Program-made: the position numbers and the translations under genes
Shown: positions 26,122 to 37,705 of the stretch, piece by piece
How the letters are laid out: the number at the start of each line of letters is the position of its first letter
Numbering within the stretch: the stretch's first letter is position 1
Assembly (NCBI GenBank): GCA_017428945.1
Contig: JAFRPW010000039.1
Span: 148,571-212,570, forward strand
Length of the DNA stretch: 64,000 nucleotides
Origin: Bacteroidales bacterium
Lineage (GTDB): Bacteria; Bacteroidota; Bacteroidia; Bacteroidales; UBA932
Reading direction: 5' to 3'
Notes under the pieces: model-generated
Databases searched by the model: none
Told to the model about the DNA's origin: nothing
What the model saw: the letters and a program-made list of their open reading frames with translations, nothing else

Positions 26122-27252
26122 ATGTCTGTTATTATCAAGACAGTAGAGACCGCAAAGGAACTTCGCACATTCGTGAAGTTTCCTTTGCGTCTTTATAAAG
26201 ACTGTCCCCACTATGTCCCCAACCTTTACATGGACGAGCTTTCTACCCTGGATCCTTCCAAGAACCCCATGGGCAAGTACTCCAAATCCAGGAAGTTCCT
26301 TGCATACAAGGACGGTAAAGTTGTGGGACGCGTCATGGCTATCATCAACGAGATAGCAAACCGCGACTGGAACCATGCCGAGGTCCGCTTTGGCTGGATG
26401 GACTTCATTGACGACAAAGAGGTCTCCAAGGCCCTTCTGGACGCTGTTATCGCCTTTGGCAAGGAGAATGGCATGACCCAGGTTTCCGGTCCCCTGGGCT
26501 TCACCGACTTTGACAGCGAAGGCTGCATTGTGGAGGGATTTGACGATATTTCCTCCTTTGCCCTGAAGTATAACTACCCTTACTATGCCTCCCATTTCGA
26601 GGCTCTTGGAATGACCAAGGCCAACGACTGGCTGGAGTACAGGATTTATGTCCCGGACGCAATTCCTGAGAGAGTGAGCCGCGTAAGCGCCATCATTTCC
26701 AGCCGTTATGGCCTTCATGTGAGGCATATTACCAAGAAAGAGGTTAACAAGGAGCGTTACGGACAGAAGATCTTCGACCTTATCAACCGTACATACAAGG
26801 GTCTCTTCGACTTCACTGTTCTTCCTCCGGAAGTAATTGATTCCTATGTGGATACGTATCTTGGTCTATTGGACCTCAAGTTCGTTACCATAGTGGAAGA
26901 CAAGGAAGGTAATCTTGTGGCCGTCGCAATCACAATGCCTTCCATTGCACATGCCGTACAGAAGAGCAGGGGCTATCTTTTCCCCTTCGGCTGGTTCCGT
27001 CTCCTCAAATCCATGTTCTGGAAATACGAGGAGGCCCTTGAACTGCTGCTCATAGCAGTAGACAAGGAGTATCAGAACAAAGGCGTTCATGCGCTTCTTT
27101 TCAACGAGATCATTCCCAACCTCATCAACGGCGGCTTCAAGTACGGTGAGTCCAATGCTGAGATGGAGAGCAACAATGCGGTCCAGAACCTCTGGAACGA
27201 CTACCGTCGTGAATTCAAGCGCCGCCGCAGAGTTTTCTCAAAGGAAATCTGA
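26122..27252 (+). CDS. GNAT-like N-acetyltransferase family protein
   Basis: A 376-residue cytoplasmic protein of a conserved Bacteroidetes family usually annotated as GNAT N-acetyltransferase. Visible elements are the N-terminal RTFVKFPLRLYKDCPHYVPNLYMDE, the central RFGWMDFIDDKEVSKALLDAVIAF with SGPLGFTDFD, and a C-terminal ELLLIAVDKEYQNKGVHALLFNEI block resembling a GNAT motif A region (QNKGVHALL in place of Q/R-x-x-G-x-G/A). The substrate is unknown. Its stop overlaps the rarA start by one base (TGATG), so the two are coupled. Confidence 0.72.
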   Translation: MSVIIKTVETAKELRTFVKFPLRLYKDCPHYVPNLYMDELSTLDPSKNPMGKYSKSRKFLAYKDGKVVGRVMAIINEIANRDWNHAEVRFGWMDFIDDKEVSKALLDAVIAFGKENGMTQVSGPLGFTDFDSEGCIVEGFDDISSFALKYNYPYYASHFEALGMTKANDWLEYRIYVPDAIPERVSRVSAIISSRYGLHVRHITKKEVNKERYGQKIFDLINRTYKGLFDFTVLPPEVIDSYVDTYLGLLDLKFVTIVEDKEGNLVAVAITMPSIAHAVQKSRGYLFPFGWFRLLKSMFWKYEEALELLLIAVDKEYQNKGVHALLFNEIIPNLINGGFKYGESNAEMESNNAVQNLWNDYRREFKRRRRVFSKEI

Positions 27253-28562
27253 TGAGCGCGTCGTCGGCAATGTTACCCCCGCTCCCGGAGCGGCTCAGAC
27301 CCCGGACGCTGGACCAGTATGTGGGCCAGCGTCATCTTGTGGGTGAAGGCTGCGTTCTGAGGAGGATGATTGAATCCGGCAATCTGTCGTCCTTCATTCT
27401 CTGGGGCCCTCCAGGCGTGGGAAAGACTACGCTGGCACATATTATTGCCTCTACCCTTGACAGGGAGTTCTTCACACTTTCAGCCGTTACGGCTGGCGTA
27501 AAAGATGTGAGGGACATCTTTGAAAAGGCAGGGCGCTCTTCCCTCTTTAACCAGAAGGGCGCTCCCATCCTTTTCATCGACGAAATCCACCGTTTCAACA
27601 AGGCACAGCAGGATGCCCTGCTGGGAGCTGTGGAAAACGGCACCATCGTCCTTATTGGCGCAACTACGGAGAATCCCTCCTTCGAGGTCATCACTCCCCT
27701 CCTGTCCCGCTGCCAGGTCTTCGTCCTGAAATCCCTGGAAAAAGAAGATCTCCAGACCCTTCTGGACCGGGCTCTCCGCGAGGACGTCCTCCTGAAGGAG
27801 AAAAGCATAAAGGTGACGGAAACTGAGGCCCTGATGCGTTACAGCGGCGGTGATGCAAGGAAGCTTCTGAACGTCCTGGAGATTGTCGTCGACGCCCAGG
27901 CCGGGAAGAAGCAGGTACTCATTGACAATGCCACCGTAACCGCCTCCATTCAGGAGAACATGGCCATATACGACAAGGACGGGGAGATGCACTACGACAT
28001 CATATCGGCCTTTATAAAGAGTATCCGAGGCTCTGACCCGAATGCTGCCATATACTACCTTGCCCGGATGATAGACGGTGGCGAAGATCCTCTTTTCATT
28101 GCCCGCCGCCTTTGCCTTTCGGCCTCGGAAGATGTCGGCCTGGCAAATCCCAACGCGCTTCTTCTGGCAAATGCATGCTTTGAGGTAGTGTCCAAGATTG
28201 GTATGCCGGAAGGCCGCATTCCCCTTGCGGAAACAACAGTCTATCTGGCGTCCTCACCAAAGAGCAATGGCTCTTACATGGCAATTGAGAATGCCCTGGC
28301 TCTGGTTAAGGAAACAGGCAACCTGCCAGTTCCCCTCCCGATCAGAAACGCCCCTACAAAGCTCATGGAAGAGCTTGGATACTCTGATGGTTACAAGTAT
28401 GCCCACGACTACCCCGGGCATTTTGCCGACATGGAGTTCCTCCCGGACCAGATTAAGGGAACGGTCTTTTACCAGCCACAGCAAAACAGGCACGAGGATG
28501 CGCTCCGTGCCTATCTGGAGGCCTGCTGGCCAAAGTATTATCCAAAGAATCAGAAAGGATAG
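27252..28562 (+). CDS. rarA: Replication-associated recombination protein A (AAA+ ATPase)
   Basis: A 436-residue AAA+ protein of the RarA/MgsA/WRNIP1 family, which acts at stalled replication forks. Walker A is GPPGVGKTT. Walker B with the following family motif is ILFIDEIHRFNKAQQD. Sensor 1 is GATTENPSFEV, and an arginine-finger region (LLSRCQVF) follows. The C-terminal part contains the tetramerisation domain (AIYYLARMIDGGEDPLFIARRL). Length is normal. The 3' end overlaps the convergent tamL gene by 13 bases. Confidence 0.96.
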   Translation: MSASSAMLPPLPERLRPRTLDQYVGQRHLVGEGCVLRRMIESGNLSSFILWGPPGVGKTTLAHIIASTLDREFFTLSAVTAGVKDVRDIFEKAGRSSLFNQKGAPILFIDEIHRFNKAQQDALLGAVENGTIVLIGATTENPSFEVITPLLSRCQVFVLKSLEKEDLQTLLDRALREDVLLKEKSIKVTETEALMRYSGGDARKLLNVLEIVVDAQAGKKQVLIDNATVTASIQENMAIYDKDGEMHYDIISAFIKSIRGSDPNAAIYYLARMIDGGEDPLFIARRLCLSASEDVGLANPNALLLANACFEVVSKIGMPEGRIPLAETTVYLASSPKSNGSYMAIENALALVKETGNLPVPLPIRNAPTKLMEELGYSDGYKYAHDYPGHFADMEFLPDQIKGTVFYQPQQNRHEDALRAYLEACWPKYYPKNQKG

Positions 28563-30724
28563 CCGACGCCGAAATGAATGGCGAAATTGTCCGAGGTGAG
28601 CCACGCCTTGGGCGCAATCCATCGTGAACCTTCCGGCAGAGCCGGATCGTGAACCTTCATGCCTGCGTCAACGCGGATAAGTATGAGACTCAGGTTTACC
28701 CTGACTCCTATTCCCCAGTCGGCACCAAGGGATTCGGGGAAGGTCTTGAAATTGAATGCGGCTCCGTCAATATCCGACTTTATGTCCCAGATATTGCCTA
28801 CATCGGCGAACAGGGCGCCTTCCACTTTCCAGAACATTGGGAAACGGTATTCTACGTTGGCCTCCAGCTTCATCTCGCCTATCTGGCTGGGAATGGCGAA
28901 TTCTTCCAGCATGGCCGATGTTCCAGGGCCCAGGGTCCTGGCCTGCCAGCCGCGCATGGACATTGCTCCTCCGCTGTAGAACTGCTTTTCAATTGGCAGG
29001 CTGAAGGAGTTGCCATAGGCATAACCGGCACCGGCCATTATGTGCAGCGCCAGGGCCTGCATGTCGCGGTAGCCGAAGCGGAAGACCTTTCCTGCCTGGA
29101 ACTCTCCGCGAACATACTGTGAATAAGGCGTTTCCCAGATGGTTCTCTGGCCGGTAATATTCACAGGCATAAGGTTGTTGAACATGCTCACCACATTGCC
29201 GGACAGGTCTGCCCCTATCCTGAAATAGTGGTACGGGGTTGTGGGGACGGAAGAATTGTCCGTAGTATAATATAAGGTACCGCCTACACCTATGTCCAGA
29301 TGGTCCGTATATGCGTTGAAGATGAAAGGATTGCTCTTTGCGAGGCTGCTGAGGAAAGCGCTGTCAATGTTGAACAGGCGCACTATGTTGGCCTGGAACG
29401 GTGACAGCTGGTATGAAAGGCGGCTCCCCCACCGGCCCGTATAGGAAATGGCGGTAGAGATCATGGTCCTTTCGTATTCCGGGCGGTCCTGGTAGCTGAA
29501 GGAGGCGCTGATGTCTGTCCTGGGTATGTACGGGCCGTCAAAGAGATGGTTTGGAAGCCCCAGGGCCTTTGGGAAGCGGACGCTGGAAGAGACGCTAACT
29601 TCCGTAGAGTAGGCGCTGTCCCCGGGCTTGAACTGGAAGTTGCCCTTCAGGCCGATGTTAAGGATTTCCCCACCGTGGAAGACATTCTTGTGATAGTAGC
29701 TGAGCTGTGGGGAAATGCCAAACAGCCCGGTAGAGTTTACAGAGGCCTCAAGGGAGGTCTTGAAGCCCTGCAGACGGCCGTTCCTCAGGGAAATGTCGCA
29801 GTCTACCTTATCTTCCGCGGGGGTCATGTTGATGTTTACCCCGGAGAGCATTCCAACGCTTGCAAAACGGGAATACGTGGTGTTGATCTCCCTTTCATCG
29901 TATAGCTGTCCGGGGCGGAGCATATTGAGGTTCTCCAGCACGGACTGCCTTATCCTGAGCTGCTCCGGGCGGGAAATGGTAATCTCCCCTATTGTGTATT
30001 TCCTGTGCTCACTTGCCGACTCGGGGAGGTCTCCCAGGGCATAGTCCCGGATTTGCATCTTTAGCTTTGCCTTGCCGTCATGGGAAAGGGTATCGGCCTC
30101 AAAAGCGTAGAAATTCTTTGTGAACCCGTAGTAGCCTTTTGTCCTGAAATACTGGGCCGAGCGGGTTGCCTCCTGGTCCAGGGCATCCTCCGACAGGTAC
30201 TGTCCTTTCTTGAGGGTGGTATTGGGAAGGTCTTCCTGGAAATCCTGCGCGAAGGTGCCATAGGACGGGACTTCATAATCTATGGAGCTGATGCGGTAAC
30301 GCTTTCCCACGGCAATGTAGTACGTTACGAATACCTTCTGGCCCTTTACCTCCACCCGGCTTTCCACCTGGGAGCCGTAGTAACCGGTTCGCCTCAGATG
30401 ATTTTCCATGCCGATGACGCTTTCCTGGACTTTGAAGGGATCGTATATCACCGGGGCTTCCCCCAGTTTCTGGATGAACCTGCCAAGGCCGGTCTCTCCC
30501 TTTCCGCCCAGGCTGTACAAGGACAGGAGCGGATTAATACCGGCAAAATAGGTATTTGGCTTCTGGTTTATATAGGGCGCCAGGTCCGATGTGTGGAATG
30601 ACGGATTGTCCGTGACTATCTTGCTTTCCCTCAGAAGATACTCCCCGTCCCTGAGGGACCGGGTGGTGCTGCAGGAGCAAAGCATCAGAAGCACTCCGAG
30701 GTATGTCAAAACTTTCCGTTTCAT
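28550..30724 (-). CDS. tamL: BamA/TamA-family outer-membrane lipoprotein (TamL)
   Basis: A 724-residue Omp85-superfamily protein. The lipoprotein signal MKRKVLTYLGVLLMLCSCS points to Cys18 as the lipidated residue, the mark of the Bacteroidetes TamL variant of TamA. POTRA-type repeats occupy roughly residues 25-300. The C-terminal barrel has late strands such as FYSGGAMSMRGWQARTLGPG and ends in VGYPF with the usual terminal Phe. The role is inferred as assembly or insertion of outer-membrane proteins, or lipid traffic with TamB. No tamB neighbour is present in the window. Predicted promoter placement leaves almost no leader. Confidence 0.88.
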   Translation of the reverse strand: MKRKVLTYLGVLLMLCSCSTTRSLRDGEYLLRESKIVTDNPSFHTSDLAPYINQKPNTYFAGINPLLSLYSLGGKGETGLGRFIQKLGEAPVIYDPFKVQESVIGMENHLRRTGYYGSQVESRVEVKGQKVFVTYYIAVGKRYRISSIDYEVPSYGTFAQDFQEDLPNTTLKKGQYLSEDALDQEATRSAQYFRTKGYYGFTKNFYAFEADTLSHDGKAKLKMQIRDYALGDLPESASEHRKYTIGEITISRPEQLRIRQSVLENLNMLRPGQLYDEREINTTYSRFASVGMLSGVNINMTPAEDKVDCDISLRNGRLQGFKTSLEASVNSTGLFGISPQLSYYHKNVFHGGEILNIGLKGNFQFKPGDSAYSTEVSVSSSVRFPKALGLPNHLFDGPYIPRTDISASFSYQDRPEYERTMISTAISYTGRWGSRLSYQLSPFQANIVRLFNIDSAFLSSLAKSNPFIFNAYTDHLDIGVGGTLYYTTDNSSVPTTPYHYFRIGADLSGNVVSMFNNLMPVNITGQRTIWETPYSQYVRGEFQAGKVFRFGYRDMQALALHIMAGAGYAYGNSFSLPIEKQFYSGGAMSMRGWQARTLGPGTSAMLEEFAIPSQIGEMKLEANVEYRFPMFWKVEGALFADVGNIWDIKSDIDGAAFNFKTFPESLGADWGIGVRVNLSLILIRVDAGMKVHDPALPEGSRWIAPKAWLTSDNFAIHFGVGYPF

Positions 30725-30729
30725 TCATG

Positions 30730-30737
30730 CAAAAATA
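30730..30737 (-). promoter_or_regulatory. Predicted -7 element of tamL
   Basis: The minus strand reads TATTTTTG, only 5 bases before the tamL ATG at 30724. Transcription would start at or next to the ATG, giving a leaderless or near-leaderless mRNA. It lies 12 bases from the divergent -7 element of the decarboxylase gene. Confidence 0.5.
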
Positions 30738-30749
30738 ACACTTTTTGCG

Positions 30750-30757
30750 TATATTTG
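30750..30757 (+). promoter_or_regulatory. Predicted -7 element of the decarboxylase gene
   Basis: TATATTTG, 25 bases before the ATG at 30783. The -33 region would fall inside the divergent tamL promoter, so the two promoters overlap. Confidence 0.55.
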
Positions 30758-30782
30758 TACACTATTTCTTGCTAACGGAACA

Positions 30783-32183
30783 ATGAAAAACAAGTACATC
30801 GACCTTATTGAACAGACCTTCGACTTCCCGCAGGACGAGTTCATGGTTGCCGACGGCAATCTCCTGTTCAACGACATTGACCTGATGGATATCATAGAGA
30901 AGTACGGTACTCCGTTAAAACTCACGTACTTACCAAAGATTTCATCACAGATTCAAAGGGCAAAGCGCCTGTTCAAGGTTGCCATGGCCAAGGCCGATTA
31001 CCAGGGCGAATACCACTACAGCTACTGCACCAAGAGCAGCCAGTTCTCCTTTGTGGTGCACGAGGCCCTGAAGAACGACATCCATCTTGAGACCTCATCG
31101 GCCTACGACCTGGACCTGGTGGAGGCCCTGGAGAGGGACGGTTCCGTTAACAAGGAGGAGCTTTACATCATCTGCAACGGCTTCAAGCGTCCCCAGTATA
31201 TCCAGAACATCGCCAAACTGCGCAAGAACGGCTGGAAGAACATCATCCCAGTCCTGGACAACAAGAACGAGTTCGAAGACCTTGCAGACCTCATTGAAGA
31301 AGACACCATGATGGGCATCCGCATCGCATCGGAAGAGGAGCCCAACTTCGACTTCTATACCTCCCGCCTGGGCATCCGCTATTCGGATATCCTCAAGTTC
31401 TACAAGGACACGGTGGCAAAGTATCCCAACTTCCACCTCAAGATGCTGCATTTCTTCATCAATACCGGCATCAGGGACACGGCATATTACTGGAACGAGC
31501 TCTCCAAGTGCGTCAAGGTATACTGCGAGCTCAAGGCCATATGTCCGGAGCTTGACAGCCTTAACATAGGCGGAGGCCTTCCCAACAAGACTTCCCTGGC
31601 CCAGGACTTCGACTACGAGTACATGGTGGAGGAAATCATAAACCAGATAAAGGTCACCTGCAACTCCTACGGCGTCCAGGAACCTGACATCTTCACGGAG
31701 TTCGGCTCTTTCACAGTGGGAGAGAGCGGCGCCACCATCTTCAAGATACTGGACATCAAGCAGCAGAACGACCGCGAGAAATGGTACATGATAGACAACT
31801 CCTTCATGACCTGCCTCCCGGATACCTGGGGCCTTAACCAGCGCTTTATCCTCCTTCCCGTAAACAAGTGGAACGACGAGTACCAGAGGGTATTCCTCGG
31901 CGGCCTCACCTGCGACAGCCAGGACTTCTACAATGCCGATTATCACGCCAACGCCATCTTCCTTCCCACCATCCGCAGCCGCAGGGAGAACCTTTATATA
32001 GGTTTCTTCCACACCGGCGCCTATCAGGAAGCCATTTCCGGCTATGGCGGCATCAAGCACTGCCTCATGCCCTCCCCCAAGCACATCCTCATAGACCGTG
32101 ACAAGGAAGGCAACCTCACCACCTCTGTCTTTGCAGAGGAGCAGACAGCCGAGTCCATGCTCAAGATGCTGGGCTATAAGTAG
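30783..32183 (+). CDS. PLP fold-III decarboxylase, probable arginine decarboxylase
   Basis: A 466-residue pyridoxal-phosphate enzyme with an alanine-racemase-like barrel. The PLP lysine is Lys84 in SYCTKSSQF. The GGGLPNK loop binds phosphate, and Cys377-Asp378 in GLTCDSQD is the paired catalytic motif of this decarboxylase class. The N-terminal YIDLIEQTFDFPQDEF and YGTPLKLTYLPK resemble the short (about 460-residue) arginine decarboxylases of Bacteroidetes. It would feed agmatine and polyamine synthesis. Other fold-III substrates (ornithine, lysine, carboxynorspermidine) are possible. The ATG at 30783 lies downstream of a good -7 element. Confidence 0.78.
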   Translation: MKNKYIDLIEQTFDFPQDEFMVADGNLLFNDIDLMDIIEKYGTPLKLTYLPKISSQIQRAKRLFKVAMAKADYQGEYHYSYCTKSSQFSFVVHEALKNDIHLETSSAYDLDLVEALERDGSVNKEELYIICNGFKRPQYIQNIAKLRKNGWKNIIPVLDNKNEFEDLADLIEEDTMMGIRIASEEEPNFDFYTSRLGIRYSDILKFYKDTVAKYPNFHLKMLHFFINTGIRDTAYYWNELSKCVKVYCELKAICPELDSLNIGGGLPNKTSLAQDFDYEYMVEEIINQIKVTCNSYGVQEPDIFTEFGSFTVGESGATIFKILDIKQQNDREKWYMIDNSFMTCLPDTWGLNQRFILLPVNKWNDEYQRVFLGGLTCDSQDFYNADYHANAIFLPTIRSRRENLYIGFFHTGAYQEAISGYGGIKHCLMPSPKHILIDRDKEGNLTTSVFAEEQTAESMLKMLGYK

Positions 32184-32210
32184 CCCGTCATGCCCGACCT
32201 GATCGGGCAT
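32184..32210 (-). repeat. Dispersed palindromic (REP-like) repeat, copy 1
   Basis: Directly after the decarboxylase stop. It contains an 8-bp perfect stem (32190-32197 with 32203-32210) and a 5-base loop. Read on the minus strand it matches the element at 37658-37682 at 24 of 25 bases. It may also act as a transcription or mRNA-end signal. Confidence 0.7.
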
Positions 32211-32221
32211 CTAATAAAAGA

Positions 32222-32920
32222 ATGATCACCTCTACAGAAATCAAATTCATCAAATCCTTGTCACAGAAGAAATTCCGTGATGAATATGGTGTATTTGTGG
32301 TTGAAGGAGAGAAGATGGTCCAGGAGGCGCTTAACTCTGGATTTGAAGTAGAGAAAGTATATAGGAAAGAGGATATCGGAGAGGCCGCGATGGCCCGTAT
32401 ATCGGCCCTTTCCTCCCCTTCTCCGGTGCTGGCCGTTGTAAAACAGCACTCCAGGCCTTTTAAGGCACCTTGCCAGGGTCTTTACCTGGCACTTGACGGA
32501 ATCCGTGACCCTGGTAATCTTGGGACCATACTTCGCATTGCGGACTGGTTTGGCATTGACGCAGTGTATGCGTCTGAAGACACTGTGGAGCTGTACAATC
32601 CCAAGGTTGTCCAGTCTACCATGGGTGCCATTTTCCGCGTGCCATTCTATACTGCGGATATTCCTTTGTTGTGCTCATCGTACAAGGGGAAGGTTTATGG
32701 TACTTTCCTGGACGGAGAGAACATGTATAAGAAAGATCTCGAGGCCTCCGGGATCATAGTGATCGGCAACGAAGCCAACGGCATCTCAGAGGAAACGGCC
32801 GCCTGCGTGACAGACCGCCTTTACATTCCGCCCTACCCCGCCGACGACCCCGGCTCCGAATCCCTTAACGCCGCCGTCGCCACCGCCGTCACCGTCGCCG
32901 AGTTCCGCCGCAGGGGGTAA
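32222..32920 (+). CDS. SpoU/TrmH-family RNA 2'-O-methyltransferase
   Basis: A 232-residue SPOUT methyltransferase. An N-terminal substrate-binding part (FVVEGEKMVQEAL) is followed by the three SpoU motifs: LDGIRDPGNLGTILRIADWFG (motif 1), IVIGNEANGIS (motif 2) and a C-terminal PYPADDPGSESLNAAVATAV (motif 3, the knot). It methylates ribose in rRNA or tRNA using AdoMet; the target is unknown. It follows the decarboxylase by 38 bases, with the palindromic repeat between, and its stop lies two bases from the stop of the convergent GH13 gene. Confidence 0.93.
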   Translation: MITSTEIKFIKSLSQKKFRDEYGVFVVEGEKMVQEALNSGFEVEKVYRKEDIGEAAMARISALSSPSPVLAVVKQHSRPFKAPCQGLYLALDGIRDPGNLGTILRIADWFGIDAVYASEDTVELYNPKVVQSTMGAIFRVPFYTADIPLLCSSYKGKVYGTFLDGENMYKKDLEASGIIVIGNEANGISEETAACVTDRLYIPPYPADDPGSESLNAAVATAVTVAEFRRRG

Positions 32921-32921
32921 T

Positions 32922-34325
32922 TTATTCCACTTTTAAAATAGCGAAGTCCCTGGCATTCACAGGGACGGTGTATACCGTACGGACGGCCTTGACACCAAGG
33001 TATTGAAGGGCTTCGGGCGGGATGCGGAGGGTGATATCGGCCTCCGGGCCAAAGTTGGCTACAACGAGGTAGCACTGCTTTCCGTCACAGCGGAGCCAAG
33101 CAAAGTGACGGTCCGGGTTAAAAGCGCCGTCCTGGCAGTAGCAGAGGTCGAAGGTATTGCCCTCCTTGAATGCCGGAAGCTTAGCGAGATCAAGGAGTTC
33201 CCTATATGCGGGAAGTATCTCCCCGGGACCGAAATGTTTGGCGCTCCAGTCGAAGATGCTGGTCCTGCCGTCAAGGCCGCTGAAGCCCTCGGCATCCATT
33301 CCCCTTTCACCCTGTTCCTGGCCGAAGTACAGCATGAAAGGAGCAGTATTGAGAAGCAGCGAAACCGCAAGGGCGGCATTGCCTGCCTGTGCATTACCAC
33401 AGAAGAAATCGGAGGCAAGACGCTGCTCGTCATGGTTTTCAAGGAAATTGAGCATGCGGGGCTGAAGGTCCTGCAGGAACTGCCAGTTCCTAGTGATCCC
33501 CTTTGCTGAAGCGTTGCTGCAGGTAACGGCCCTTAAAGTATCGTATAAGCCCGATTTATCATATAGCAAATCAAAGCCTATTTCCTCTATATACATCCGG
33601 TACTTTTCCTTCTGGTAGACCTCTGCTATGAAAATGACGGAAGGGAATTCCCGCTTGATTTCCAGGATGAGCCACTGCATGAATTCCGGAGGAACAAGTT
33701 CCACCATGTCGCAGCGGAAACCGTCCACTCCCTTGAGGGCCCAGAAGCGTACGGCATCGTACATCTTGTCCCATGTGGCGGTATGCCACGGGCAGTAGTT
33801 GAGCTTGATGGTCTCCCACCAGTCATTGATGTCCGGGGTGCTTGTGAAAGCGTTGCCTGAGGCCTTGGCCGGGAATTCTTTGTAAGAAGATTTTACCGGA
33901 AGCTTGAGTTCCTCTCCGGGATAGTAGAAGAAATCGTTCTCGGCTTTCCAGTGGATGGAGGTGTCATCGTCCTTTCCCAGAGTGCCCTTGTACTCCCTGG
34001 CTACGTGGTTGGGGACAAAGTCTATGATGGCTTTTAGCCCGGCATCGTGAGTGCGGTCCAGAAGCGCCTGGAACTCTTTCATCCTGCGGGCTTTATTGTC
34101 TGCAAGATAGGGGTTTACGTCAAAATAATCGGTTATGGCATAGGGGCTTCCGACATCGCCCTTCACCACTTTTTCCGTTGCCGGTGTAGCATGGCGTATT
34201 ACTCCTGTAAACCAGATATAATTGGCACCGAGCCCCTTGATATACTCAAGGGACCCGGTGTCTATTGAAGAGAATTTACCATTCCCCCAAAGCCTTGGGA
34301 GCATCTGGTAAATGATGGATTTCAT
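32922..34325 (-). CDS. GH13 alpha-amylase-family glycosidase, cytoplasmic
   Basis: A 467-residue (beta/alpha)8 glycoside hydrolase. The four GH13 regions are present: DFVPNH (residues 102-107), GFRCD with the nucleophile Asp206, FIAE with the acid/base Glu235, and ENHDEQR with the transition-state Asp299. No signal peptide is seen, so it should act on intracellular alpha-glucan such as glycogen or maltodextrin. The open frame runs further upstream, but the ATG at 34325 (MKSIIYQMLP) lies one base after the phosphofructokinase stop and matches the family start. The pairing links glucan breakdown with glycolysis. Confidence 0.9.
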   Translation of the reverse strand: MKSIIYQMLPRLWGNGKFSSIDTGSLEYIKGLGANYIWFTGVIRHATPATEKVVKGDVGSPYAITDYFDVNPYLADNKARRMKEFQALLDRTHDAGLKAIIDFVPNHVAREYKGTLGKDDDTSIHWKAENDFFYYPGEELKLPVKSSYKEFPAKASGNAFTSTPDINDWWETIKLNYCPWHTATWDKMYDAVRFWALKGVDGFRCDMVELVPPEFMQWLILEIKREFPSVIFIAEVYQKEKYRMYIEEIGFDLLYDKSGLYDTLRAVTCSNASAKGITRNWQFLQDLQPRMLNFLENHDEQRLASDFFCGNAQAGNAALAVSLLLNTAPFMLYFGQEQGERGMDAEGFSGLDGRTSIFDWSAKHFGPGEILPAYRELLDLAKLPAFKEGNTFDLCYCQDGAFNPDRHFAWLRCDGKQCYLVVANFGPEADITLRIPPEALQYLGVKAVRTVYTVPVNARDFAILKVE

Positions 34326-34326
34326 A

Positions 34327-35556
34327 CTACCAGTTAAGGATCTTCTTGAAGTCGTATGCCTCAGGATTGGAGATATACTTCTTTGCAGCCTCGTAGTCTG
34401 CCGGAGTGATGAAATGGCAGATGTGGCCGAAGTAATTGCGGCAGATACCGTTTTCAATCTCTACGCGGCGGGGAGGAATCTTTCCTTCTTCATTCTGGAG
34501 GTCCTTGAGGTACAGAGGGTTGGTGTTACCGCAAGGATCTACATATACCATGCAGCCGGTCTCTCCGCGGGCATACAGGTCATATACGCCCATGGCAAGT
34601 TCCGTGCAGTAAGAAAGGTCGTAGGAGATAGGATCCTGGCAGCGTACATCGTAGCCGATTTCCACCGGACGGGTCTTTACCTTAAGGCCAAGCTCTTTGA
34701 ACTTCTTGTCAAGGATGTCATTGAAAAGGACAGCCTTGGAGATCTTGCCAAGTTCCGGGTGGCCGTGCTCATCGTAAGTCATGTGAACGCCTGCGTCCTT
34801 GATTTCCTGAGGGTCAAGGTCATGGAACACGCCTTCTGCGACGACGATGGTACCGTAGTCGATTCCAAGAATCTTACGCTTTACGATTGACGAAATGGCA
34901 AGGTTGACAATCTTCTCGAGGGTGATGCTGGTCTTGTTGAACATCTCAGGGATGATGGTCATGGGGCAATGAGTTGCCTCGCCGATTCCCAGGGCCAGAT
35001 GTCCTGCGCTGCGGCCCATTGCGCTGATGATGAGCCAGTTGCCGCTGGTACGTGCATCCTCATATATGGTCTTGGCAAGATGAGTGCCTTCGTCCTTGGC
35101 GGAGTTGAAACCGAAAGTGGGGGCATTGCCGGGAAGAGGAAGGTCGTTGTCGATGGTCTTGGGGACGTGGATGTTGCGGATGGGATACTGCTTGGCCTCA
35201 AGGAATTTGGCAATGCGGTTGGCCGTAGAAGCGGTGTCGTCTCCACCAACGGTGACAAGGAGCTTGATGTTGTTGTCCTTGAACAGGGACAGGTTGAAAT
35301 TCTCCTCGAAGTCTGAATCCTTGGGTTTGAATCTTGACATCTGGAAATATGAACCTCCGCGGTTGAAGTAATAGTCTGCAAGTGCGAAGTCGATGTCCTG
35401 GGTGCGCGGATTCTTGGAGAAAAGACCGCTGTAGCCTCCGTGAAGGCCGATAACACGATAACCGTTTGACAGGAAAGTCTTTGCAACAGACATAACTACA
35501 GTGTTCATGCCCGGGGCGGGGCCGCCTCCGCAGAGGATGATGATGGAATCTTTCAT
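34327..35556 (-). CDS. pfkA: Phosphofructokinase, pyrophosphate-type signature
   Basis: A 409-residue group A phosphofructokinase that converts fructose 6-phosphate to fructose 1,6-bisphosphate. The phosphoryl-donor loop reads GGDDT (residues 104-108) and the catalytic loop PKTIDND (132-138). Asp107 in place of Gly, and Lys133 in place of Gly, are the changes that mark PPi-dependent enzymes and exclude ATP. The step would then be reversible and save ATP. The N-terminal GGGPAPGMN loop is normal. It is the first gene of the minus-strand operon with the GH13 amylase. Confidence 0.92.
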   Translation of the reverse strand: MKDSIIILCGGGPAPGMNTVVMSVAKTFLSNGYRVIGLHGGYSGLFSKNPRTQDIDFALADYYFNRGGSYFQMSRFKPKDSDFEENFNLSLFKDNNIKLLVTVGGDDTASTANRIAKFLEAKQYPIRNIHVPKTIDNDLPLPGNAPTFGFNSAKDEGTHLAKTIYEDARTSGNWLIISAMGRSAGHLALGIGEATHCPMTIIPEMFNKTSITLEKIVNLAISSIVKRKILGIDYGTIVVAEGVFHDLDPQEIKDAGVHMTYDEHGHPELGKISKAVLFNDILDKKFKELGLKVKTRPVEIGYDVRCQDPISYDLSYCTELAMGVYDLYARGETGCMVYVDPCGNTNPLYLKDLQNEEGKIPPRRVEIENGICRNYFGHICHFITPADYEAAKKYISNPEAYDFKKILNW

Positions 35557-35572
35557 TGTATTTTGAATTTAG

Positions 35573-37704
<2,132 letters not shown>

Positions 37705-37705
<1 letters not shown>

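Noticed and set aside
32190-32210. Simple terminator after the decarboxylase gene
   Set aside because: It forms a hairpin but has no T-run, and the same sequence recurs in ligA, so it is better described as a dispersed repeat.
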